From an uncultured bacterium (GTDB taxonomy: Bacteria; Verrucomicrobiota; Kiritimatiellia; RFP12; UBA1067): a stretch of DNA of 45,983 nt. Both the position numbers and the translations under genes were made by a program. This document shows positions 1-11,709 of this stretch, piece after piece (position 1 is the first letter of the stretch; each line of letters begins with the position of its first letter). The stretch is taken from NCBI GenBank assembly GCA_902780865.1, contig CACZHC010000027.1:1-45983 (forward strand). The letters are read 5' to 3'. The notes below the pieces were generated by a model. It ran no database searches. It was not told the DNA's origin and saw only the letters and a list, made by a program, of their open reading frames with translations.

Positions 1-1
1 G

Positions 2-1668
2 ATCGTCAAGAAGGGCCAGAAGGTCAAGGCGGGTGACTGCCTCGCAGACGGCCCCGCGACCGACCAGGGCGAGCTCGCGCTCGGCAAGAACCTGCTCGTC
101 GCGTTCATGAGCTGGCGCGGCTACAACTTCGAGGACGCGATTCTCGTCAACGAGCGCCTCGTCCGCGAGGATGCGTTCACGTCGCTCCACATCGTCACGT
201 TCGAGTGCGGCGCGCGCGACACGAAGCTCGGCCCCGAGGAAATCACGCGCGACATCCCGAACGTCAGCGAAGACGCGCTCAAGAACCTCGGGCCCGACGG
301 CATCATCCGCGTCGGCGCGGAGGTCAAGCCCGGCGACATCCTCGTCGGCAAGGTCACGCCCAAGGGCGAGACCGAGCTTTCGCCTGAAGAGCGCCTCCTG
401 AGGGCCATCTTCGGCGAGAAGGCCGCAGACGTCCGCGACACTTCGCTCACCGTTCCTCCGGGGACTGCAGGCGTCGTTATGGGCGTCCAGGTCTCCACGA
501 GCGCTCCCGCGGGCGCTGCGGACGAGAAGAAGTCCAAGCGCGCTAAGAAGGACGCCGAGAAGCGCCGCAAGAACCAGCTTGCCAAGCTCGAGAAGGACCT
601 CGTCGCGAAGCTCGTCTCCGAGATCATGAACGAGAAGCTTCCGGTCGACGTCACCGACTCCGAGACGGGCGACGTGATCATCCCGGCCAACAAGAAGATC
701 AAGAAGTCCCAGCTTTCGGTGCTCGCCAAGTCCCACTCGCACTGGGATATGGACGAAGGTCCCGCGAAGGACCGCATCCAGGGCCTTATGGATCCGTTCG
801 AGTCCGAGTTCGCTGCGATCGAGGACGCTTCTGCCGACGGCGAGGAGGGTTTCCTCGGCGACTTCGGCGGCGAAGGCGACGTCGTGAAGCAGGTCCGCGT
901 GTTCCTCGTCGACAAGAAGAATCTCCAGCCCGGCGACAAGATGGCCGGCCGTCACGGCAACAAGGGTGTCGTCTCGCGCGTCCTGCCGAGCTGCGACATG
1001 CCGTTCCTCCCCGACGGCCGTCCGGTGGACATCGTCCTCAACCCGCTCGGCGTGCCTTCCCGAATGAACCTCGGGCAGCTGTTCGAGACCTACCTCGGCC
1101 TTGCGTGCCGTTACCTCGGCTTCCACGCCGCGACGCCCGTCTTCGACGGCGTCCAGGAGTCGGAGATCGACGATCTCCTCAACAAGGCCCGCGAGGTCCA
1201 GGAGAAGGAGGAAGGCGAGCAGAGCTGGATCAGCCCAGAGGGCAAGACGGTCCTCTACGATGGCTTTACCGGCGAGCCCTTCGAGCAGAAGGTCGTCGTG
1301 GGCGTCATCTACATGCTGAAGCTCCACCACCTCGTCACGGACAAGATCCACGCGCGTGCGGTCGGCCCCTACTCGCTCGTCACCCAGCAGCCGCTCGGTG
1401 GCAAGGCGCAGCTCGGCGGCCAGCGTATGGGCGAAATGGAGGTGTGGGCCCTCGAGGCGTACGGCGTTGCCTACGCCCTGCAGGAGCTCCTCACCGTCAA
1501 GTCCGACGACGTCCAGGGCCGCACGAACTTCGCGGCCTCTGCCTCGACACCCAGCTCCTGGGCGGCGAGATGGAGGGCCGTCGCAAGGCCGACGCCTCCG
1601 CGACGACGCAGCTGCCGGAGGCCAAGGCCTCCGACGACCTCCTCGCGGGCGCGCTCAACCTCCAGTAA
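2..1668 (+). CDS. rpoB: RNA polymerase beta subunit, C-terminal part (5' end outside window; internal frameshift)
   Basis: This is the C-terminal part of the beta subunit of RNA polymerase, the core transcription enzyme. The frame is open from base 2, so the gene starts upstream of the window. Visible landmarks are [11 protein letters not shown] near base 107, [13 protein letters not shown] near 940 and [18 protein letters not shown] near 1390. After GRTN (1517-1528) the frame is lost; the family sequence resumes one frame over as [12 protein letters not shown] from base 1525 and runs to TAA at 1666-1668. Compared with E. coli RpoB, about 25 residues (the region containing PESFNVLL) are absent at the junction. 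A plain reading gives a garbled tail ending at 1696 that overlaps rpoC. The tail after LCLDTQLL is lineage-specific. rpoC follows after 24 bases, the usual rpoBC arrangement. The identity is certain; the frameshift is probably a sequence or assembly defect. Confidence 0.95.
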
Positions 1669-1692
1669 GGACTTTCAGGGAGACACAACGAA

Positions 1693-5902
<4,210 letters not shown>

Positions 5903-5924
5903 CAACTGGGAGAAATCCCGTTGC

Positions 5925-5966
5925 AACAACAGGGCGCGGCAGATTTGCCGCGCCCGTTGTTTTTTT
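5925..5966 (+). terminator. Rho-independent terminator after rpoC
   Basis: The 9-bp stem GGGCGCGGC (5932-5940) pairs perfectly with GCCGCGCCC (5947-5955) around a 6-base loop. AACAAC before the stem can extend it with GTTGTT after it, and seven T residues follow. It lies just after the rpoC stop and separates rpoBC from hisG. Confidence 0.9.
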
Positions 5967-5984
5967 GAAAGGTAGGTGGGCCGT

Positions 5985-6029
5985 TGGACAAGATCGGCAC
6001 ATTTTTGGTATAATTTCCCGACTTGTACA
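5985..6029 (+). promoter_or_regulatory. hisG promoter with extended -10 and imperfect dyad
   Basis: The extended -10 is TGGTATAAT (6006-6014; TATAAT at 6009-6014). A -35-like TGGACA lies at 5985-5990 with an 18-base spacer. An imperfect inverted repeat flanks the -10: TGGACAAGATCGG (5985-5997) against CCGACTTGTACA (6018-6029), with one bulge and one mismatch. The predicted start near 6021 leaves a leader of about 30 bases containing AAAGGA before the hisG ATG. The promoter call is firm; the operator idea is inference. Confidence 0.75.
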
Positions 6030-6051
6030 AAGAAAAGGATCGTATCTGAAG

Positions 6052-6864
6052 ATGGCAATCGTTCTCGGACTACCAAAAGGCAGCTTGCAGGAATCGACCT
6101 TCGCGCTCTTCAAGCGCGCGGGCTTCAACGTCACCTGCTCGAGCCGCAGCTACACCCCCTCAATCGACGACGAAGAAATCAAGTGCCGGCTTTTGCGGCC
6201 GCAGGAAATGAGCCGCTACGTGGAGCTCGGGCTTCTCGACGCGGGCATCTGCGGCTATGACTGGGTCTACGAGAACGGCTCCGACGTCCAGGAAATCTGC
6301 GAGCTTAACTACTCAAAGGCGACGTCGAATCCCGTTCGCTGGGTGCTCGCGGTCCCGAACGACTCGAAGATCAAGACCGTCAAGGACCTCAAGGGCAAGC
6401 GCATCTCGACCGAGGCGATCGGCCTCGTCAAGCGCTACCTCAAGAAGCACGGCGTCGACGCGATCGTCGACCTCACGGAGACGGGTTCCTCGCTCCGCGC
6501 GAACAACCTCCGCATCGTCGACACGATCCTCACCTCCACGACGCGCTTCATCGCGAACAAGAAGAGCTGGAAGAACGCCGCGAAGCGCGCTAAGCTCGAG
6601 CAGCTCAAGATGCTCCTCACGGGCGCCCTTGAGGCGCAGAGGCGCGTCCTTCTCAAGTGCAACGCGCCCGCGAAGACGCTCGATAAGGTCGTCAAGGTCA
6701 TGCCCGCGCTCCACGCGCCGACCGTCAACAAGCTCTCCGGCGGCGACTGGTACGCAGTCGAGTCCGTCGTCGAGGAAAAGCAGGTGCGCGACCTCATCCC
6801 GCAGCTCACGAAGAACGGGGCGACGGGCATCATCGAGCTCCCGCTCAACAAGATCATCTTCTAA
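6052..6864 (+). CDS. hisG: ATP phosphoribosyltransferase, long form
   Basis: HisG catalyses the first step of histidine synthesis, condensing ATP with PRPP. The protein is 270 residues. It opens with [16 protein letters not shown] and carries [12 protein letters not shown] (about residues 63-74) and [18 protein letters not shown] (about 141-158, the PRPP-binding region). It ends with the regulatory ACT/PII-like domain seen in long-form HisG ([20 protein letters not shown], then the ELPLNKII end). The long form works without HisZ and is normally feedback-inhibited by histidine through this C-terminal domain. The ATG at 6052 is preceded by AAAGGA and its own promoter. No other his gene is nearby, so hisG is isolated from any his operon here. 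A small ribosomal protein gene follows after 34 bases. Confidence 0.93.
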   Translation: MAIVLGLPKGSLQESTFALFKRAGFNVTCSSRSYTPSIDDEEIKCRLLRPQEMSRYVELGLLDAGICGYDWVYENGSDVQEICELNYSKATSNPVRWVLAVPNDSKIKTVKDLKGKRISTEAIGLVKRYLKKHGVDAIVDLTETGSSLRANNLRIVDTILTSTTRFIANKKSWKNAAKRAKLEQLKMLLTGALEAQRRVLLKCNAPAKTLDKVVKVMPALHAPTVNKLSGGDWYAVESVVEEKQVRDLIPQLTKNGATGIIELPLNKIIF

Positions 6865-6898
6865 ATAGAAGCCGTAAACAACCTAAGGAGAAACTACA

Positions 6899-6988
6899 AT
6901 GGGTTCCATCAAGAAGAAACGCCGCAAAAAAATGTCGAAGCATAAATACGACAAGCGCATGAAGGCGCAGCGGCACAAGAACAAATAA
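6899..6988 (+). CDS. Small basic ribosomal protein, bS22 / AURKAIP1-COX24 type (29 aa)
   Basis: This short gene encodes a 29-residue, very basic peptide starting MGSIKKKRRKKMSKHK and ending QRHKNK. The start MGS-(I/V)-KKRRK-(K/R)-M-x-KHK matches the AURKAIP1/COX24 family, which includes the small 30S protein bS22 and its mitochondrial relatives. A strong Shine-Dalgarno, AAGGAG (6884-6889), lies 9 bases before the ATG, and an intrinsic terminator starts 5 bases after the stop. Such proteins are often missed because of their size. The family call rests on the N-terminal motif and composition. Confidence 0.85.
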   Translation: MGSIKKKRRKKMSKHKYDKRMKAQRHKNK

Positions 6989-6992
6989 GCCA

Positions 6993-7021
6993 AAAGACCC
7001 GGCCTTCAGGTCCGGGTCTTT
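6993..7021 (+). terminator. Rho-independent terminator after the bS22-like gene
   Basis: AAAGACCCGG (6993-7002) pairs with CCGGGTCTTT (7012-7021), with the inner CC/GG pairs closing a small TTCA loop. The T-run is short and mutS starts 9 bases later, so read-through into mutS is possible. Confidence 0.75.
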
Positions 7022-7029
7022 GCTTCTCG

Positions 7030-9426
7030 ATGGCCGACGAGCTTACACCGATGCAGAGGCAGTACCTTGCGCTGAAACGCGAGGTGCCTCCGGGCGCGAT
7101 ACTGATGTTCCGCCTCGGCGACTTCTACGAGATGTTCGGCGAGGACGCGGTTGTCGCCTCGCCAATCCTCGGCGCGACACTGACGCACCGCGGGAACCAG
7201 CCGATGTGCGGCGTTCCCTATCACGCGCTCAACAGCTATCTCGCGAAGCTCATCAGGGCGGGGAAAACCGCCGCGCTCTGCGACCAGGTCGAGGACCCGA
7301 AGCTTGCGAAGGGGCTCGTCCGCCGCGAAATCACGCGCATCGTAACCCCTGGCACCGTCACTGAAGACGGGCTTCTCGACGAGACGGTGAACAACTACGC
7401 CGCCGCAGTCCATGGCCTTGGGCTCGCGCTTCTCGACCTCGCGACTGGCGAGTTCGTGGTAGAGGAGTTCAAGTCGCAGGAGAAACTTGACGAGGCGCTT
7501 GAAAGATACCGCCCCGCCGAGACGCTTGCTGAGACGGATGACAACCGCTGGACTTTCTCTCTCGACGCGGCGACCGAAGCGCTGACGCGCCATTTCAAGG
7601 TCCTTTCGCTCGACGGTTTCGGCCTCGCGGGGAAGGGCGATCTCGTTTCGGCGGCGGGGGCTCTTCTCTACTACGTCGGCACCACGCTTCGCCACTCTCT
7701 TGCGCACGTCCGCAAGGTCGCGATCCGCAGTTCCGACGACGCGCTTGTCCTCGACTCGGGGACTTTGCGTCACCTCCAGCTCGTTCCGGGGGGCGAAGTC
7801 TCGAAGGAAGCGTCGCTTCTCGGCGTCCTCGACGTCACGAAGACGCCGATGGGCGCGCGGACGCTGCGCAACTGGATATGCCGCCCGCTTGCCCGCTCCG
7901 CAGACGTGAACGCGCGTCTCGACCGCGTCCAGGCGTTTGTCGACGACCGCGGGCGGCTCGCCTCTCTGCGCAATCTTCTTTCGGGCGTGCGCGACCTCGA
8001 GCGCCTCATCCAGAAGGTCGACTCGCTACGCGCGAACCCGCGCGACCTGAAGGCGCTTGCAGACTCTCTGCGCCCGATTCCCGACATTCTTTCTTTGCTT
8101 AACCCCGGCTCCTATCCGCTTACCCCAAGGCCGGAGACCGTGTCGCTCATTGACCGCGCAATCGCGGACGATCCGCCGGTAATGCTTGTCGACGGCGGCT
8201 TTATCGCGCCAGGGTACAACGCTGAGCTCGACGAACTTCGGCAGATCGCCCACGAGGGGCATCGCTGGCTCGCGGAGTACCAGGCGAAGGAGCAGGCGAG
8301 GACTGGCATCGCGAAGCTCAAGGTAAAGCACGTTTCCACTTTCGGTTTCGTGATCGAGATCCCGAAGGGCTCCGTCGCGATGGCTCCAGCCGACTACATC
8401 CGCCGCCAGACGCTTACGACGGGCGAGCGTTTCACCACGCCCGAGCTCAAGGAATACGAGACAAAGGTGCTCGGCGCGCAGGAGAAGTCGATTGCAATCG
8501 AGCAGCGGCTTTTCCGCGACATCCTCGGCGAAATCGCCGCGAAAACCGTGGAGATACAGGAGACGGCGCTCGCGCTTGGAGAGCTTGATGCGACGCTCGC
8601 GCTTGCAGACCGCGCGCTTGCCGCAGGATACGCGCGGCCTGTGGTCGACGATTCCGATGTCCTTGAGATCGTTGACGGACGCCATCCGATAATTGAGCAA
8701 CTTCCAGACGCCGAGCCGTTCGTGCCGAATTCGGCGTTCCTCAACACGACGACCGACCAGATAATGCTCATCACGGGGCCCAACATGGCCGGCAAGTCGA
8801 CGTATATCCGCCAGGTTGCGACGATTGCGGTAATGGCGCAGATGGGTTCGTTCGTGCCAGCGTCGTCTATGAGGATCGGCGTTCTCGACCGCGTCTTTAC
8901 GCGCATTGGCGCGGGCGACGATCTCGCGCGCGGGCGCTCCACGTTCCTCGTCGAGATGCAGGAGACGGCAAATATCCTCAACAACGCTACGCCCAAGTCG
9001 CTCATCGTCCTCGACGAGATCGGGCGCGGCACTTCGACTTTCGACGGAATCTCGATTGCGTGGTCGGTTGCGGAGTACCTGCACGGCAAGGAGCAGGCGA
9101 AGGCGAAGACGCTCTTTGCGACGCATTACCACGAGCTTACCGACCTCGCTGACACTTTCAAGGGCGTCAAGAACTTCACGGTCAAGGTCAAGGAGGAGGG
9201 CGGGCGCGTGGTGTTTCTCAGGCGCATCGCCCCCGGAATCGCCGAAAAGAGCTTCGGCATACACGTCGGCGCAATGGCGGGGCTTCCAAAGGAAGTCGTC
9301 GACCGCGCGGCGCAGATCCTCAAGAACCTTGAGGCGAACGAGCTCGACGTCAACGCGCCGCAGAAGGTCGTCCGCCGCCCGCGCCGCAAGCTCTCCGAAA
9401 TGCCCGGCCAGATGACTTTCTTCTGA
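7030..9426 (+). CDS. mutS: DNA mismatch repair ATPase MutS
   Basis: MutS recognises base mismatches and short loops and recruits MutL. The protein is 798 residues, slightly shorter than the usual 850 or so. The N-terminal mismatch-reading Phe-x-Glu is FYE at residues 32-34 (GDFYEMFGEDA). Walker A is GPNMAGKST at about residue 583, and Walker B is IVLDEIGRGTSTFDG at about 658-672. The helix after Walker A and the TLFATHYHELTDL motif near the end of the ATPase domain are intact. The C-terminus ends in MPGQMTFF. The frame is uninterrupted, unlike several neighbours. No clear Shine-Dalgarno precedes the ATG at 7030; the upstream terminator hairpin sits in that position. Confidence 0.95.
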   Translation: MADELTPMQRQYLALKREVPPGAILMFRLGDFYEMFGEDAVVASPILGATLTHRGNQPMCGVPYHALNSYLAKLIRAGKTAALCDQVEDPKLAKGLVRREITRIVTPGTVTEDGLLDETVNNYAAAVHGLGLALLDLATGEFVVEEFKSQEKLDEALERYRPAETLAETDDNRWTFSLDAATEALTRHFKVLSLDGFGLAGKGDLVSAAGALLYYVGTTLRHSLAHVRKVAIRSSDDALVLDSGTLRHLQLVPGGEVSKEASLLGVLDVTKTPMGARTLRNWICRPLARSADVNARLDRVQAFVDDRGRLASLRNLLSGVRDLERLIQKVDSLRANPRDLKALADSLRPIPDILSLLNPGSYPLTPRPETVSLIDRAIADDPPVMLVDGGFIAPGYNAELDELRQIAHEGHRWLAEYQAKEQARTGIAKLKVKHVSTFGFVIEIPKGSVAMAPADYIRRQTLTTGERFTTPELKEYETKVLGAQEKSIAIEQRLFRDILGEIAAKTVEIQETALALGELDATLALADRALAAGYARPVVDDSDVLEIVDGRHPIIEQLPDAEPFVPNSAFLNTTTDQIMLITGPNMAGKSTYIRQVATIAVMAQMGSFVPASSMRIGVLDRVFTRIGAGDDLARGRSTFLVEMQETANILNNATPKSLIVLDEIGRGTSTFDGISIAWSVAEYLHGKEQAKAKTLFATHYHELTDLADTFKGVKNFTVKVKEEGGRVVFLRRIAPGIAEKSFGIHVGAMAGLPKEVVDRAAQILKNLEANELDVNAPQKVVRRPRRKLSEMPGQMTFF

Positions 9427-9456
9427 CGAAGATCGTCTGCACGGCGCATTGTTTTT

Positions 9457-9465
9457 TGGTATAAT
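9457..9465 (+). promoter_or_regulatory. Extended -10 promoter of the carbohydrate operon, leaderless start
   Basis: TGGTATAAT (9457-9465) follows a T-run. Only six bases (9466-9471) separate TATAAT from the ATG at 9472, so transcription is expected to begin at or next to the A of the start codon. No Shine-Dalgarno can fit. The -35 region is weak. Confidence 0.75.
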
Positions 9466-9471
9466 AGTCGC

Positions 9472-11683
9472 ATGAAAATGCGGAATACCCTGTTGGCGGC
9501 CGTCGCTTTTGTCGCGATTGCCGGATGTGTTTGTGTCGAAACTTCGGAGATGTATGCCGAATCCCAGGAAACGGCCTATCCCGTCTCGATTGACGAAGGA
9601 TTCGTGCCGCTTTCCGAAGGAAACGGCATGATCTACGGCAACGGCAACCCGATTACCGAGAAGGAGTACGGCAACTTCATTCTCCGCCTCGAGTTCCTGA
9701 TGCCAGCGAACGGCAACAACGGGCTCGGCATCCGTACCCCTGACTCGAAAGTCGACGCCGCCTATCACGGCATGTGCGAGCTGCAGCTCCTCGACGACGG
9801 CGGGAGCGCCTACTACGACGCTGAGAAGAAGGCCGACAAGCTGAAGCCCTACCAGTACACGGGCTCGATCTACGGCATTGTGCCTTCCCGCCGCGACAAC
9901 GTCGACAAGCAGATCTGGGGCAAGGAAAAGAACTTCACCGGCGGCGGCAGCTACGTGAGGAAGCCGGGAATGTGGAACTTCGAGGAAGTCAAGGTCATCG
10001 GCAGCGAGATCGAGGTCTACCTCAACGGCTATCTGATCACGAAGGGCGACGTCTCGCAGTGGAAGGGCGATGGCGACACTCCCGACGGGAAGAAGCACCC
10101 GGGGCTCCACCGCACGCGCGGCTTCATCACTTTCTGCGGCCACGGTTCCGACGTGAAGTTCCGCAACGTCCGCATCAAGGAACTACCCGACGACGCGAAG
10201 ATGGGCGCCGTCTGCCCGAAGCAGCGCATGGCGTGCCCGAAGGGCTTCACGGCCTACTTTGACGGCGACGAAACCGACCTCCCCGAGTTCTGGAAGGGCG
10301 TGACGACCGAACAGAAGTTCGATAACCCCGTCGTCCGCCAGGCGGCGACCGCGGAGAAGCGCGCCGAGATGCAGAAAATCGCCGACAAGGGCCGCGACGA
10401 GCACTGGCACGTGAGGAACGGCAACCTCTACTTCGACGGCTACCGCGGCGGCTACTCGCTCGCGACGAAGGAGGACGGCCGACTGGCGCATCATGTCGGT
10501 TACGGGAGACTCCGGGCTCTATCTCAGGGGTTCGCCGCAGGTACAGATCTGGGACGCGCACAACCAGTGGCACATCGGCTCCGGCGGTCTCTACAACAAC
10601 CAGAAGAACCCCTCCAAGGCGCTCAAGATCGCCGACAAGCAGGTTGGCGACTGGAACCGCTTCCACGTAATCATGCGCGGCGACAAGGTGACGGTGTGGC
10701 TCAACGGCGAGCTCGTCGTCGACAACGTCACGCTCGAGAACTACTGGGACCGCAAGCGCCCGATCTTCTTCAAGGAGCAGATCGAGCTCCAGTGCCACGG
10801 CGACCCGACCGAATGGCGCAACATCTTCATTCGCGCGCTTCCAGTCCAGACCGTTCCCGCCGATCGCGTGGGCGTGTGCAGCTGGAGCTGGCGCAAGCCG
10901 CTCGTTGAAGTCGCCGCCGCGATGGAGAAGGCGGGCGTCAAGGGCATCCACCTCGCCCTCGGGCCGTTTATCGCCCCTGACGAGCGCCACGGCGCTGCCG
11001 AGTCGAAGGAGACTTGGGAGTTCGTGAAGTCGCAGGTCAAGTCCGGCAAGTGGAAGCTCATGTCGACGATGGTCGGCACGATCGGCGAGGACTACTCGAC
11101 GCTCGAGACGATCAAGAAGACGGGCGGCATCGTTCCCGACGCGACCTGGGAGGGCAACAAGAAGATCGTGACCGAGGGCGCGAAGCTCACGAAGGAGCTC
11201 GGCTGCCGCTACATGTCGCTCCACGCCGGCTTCCTCGACGAGAGCGACCCCAAGGCGTTTGCGACCTACGTCGAGCGCGTCTCGTGGATGCGCGACGAGG
11301 CCAAGAAGTACGGCGTCACGATTCTCCTCGAGTCCGGCCAGGAGACGGCCGAGGATCTCGTGAAGTTCCTCGAAAAGGTTCCCGGCGTCTACGTCAACTT
11401 CGACCCCGCGAACATGATCCTCTACGGGAAGGGCGAGCCGCGCGAGGCGGTGAAGCTTCTCGCGCCGTGGATTCGCCAGGTCCACGTGAAGGACGCGCTT
11501 TTCACCGAGAAGCCCGGCACCTGGGGAACCGAGGTTCCGTGGGGCGACGGTGCCGTCGGGGCCCGTGCCTTCATCGCGGAGCTCGAGAAGGCCGGCTACA
11601 AGGGCAACTACGTGATCGAGCGCGAGGCGGGCAATAACCGTGCCGCCGAAATCGGCCTTGCCGCCGAACGTCTTTTGAAGTAA
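9472..11683 (+). CDS. Lipoprotein with two DUF1080 domains fused to a sugar epimerase-like TIM barrel (frameshifted)
   Basis: This is a predicted exported lipoprotein (lipobox AIAGC, Cys19). It has two DUF1080 domains (PF06439, 3-keto-disaccharide hydrolase/LamG-like), at about residues 45-245 and 255-455. The second holds DSGLYLRGSPQVQIWD and DWNRFHVIMRGDKVTVWLNG. An AP-endonuclease-2-type TIM barrel (sugar-phosphate isomerase/epimerase-like) follows from about residue 463 (VGVCSWSWRKPLVEV) to the end. Barrel landmarks include ILLESGQE, VYVNFDPANM and IRQVHVKD. The frame shifts at about 10474-10479: TKED continues as ADWRIMSVTGDSG in another frame, with roughly 7-8 residues missing (about 22 bases). 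The joined protein is about 737 residues. As first gene of the operon it likely cleaves oxidised (3-keto) glycosides and isomerises the product; that role is inferred from families and neighbours. Confidence 0.85.
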
Positions 11684-11709
11684 CACAGGAATCCGAAAGG
11701 ACACACAAG

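Noticed and set aside
9426..9460. Terminator between mutS and the carbohydrate operon
   Set aside because: A T-run is present, but only a 3-4 bp stem can be drawn; the T-run is better explained as part of the promoter.
8026..10143. 705-codon minus-strand open frame opposite mutS and the DUF1080 gene
   Set aside because: Spans two real genes and an intergenic promoter; no recognisable domain.
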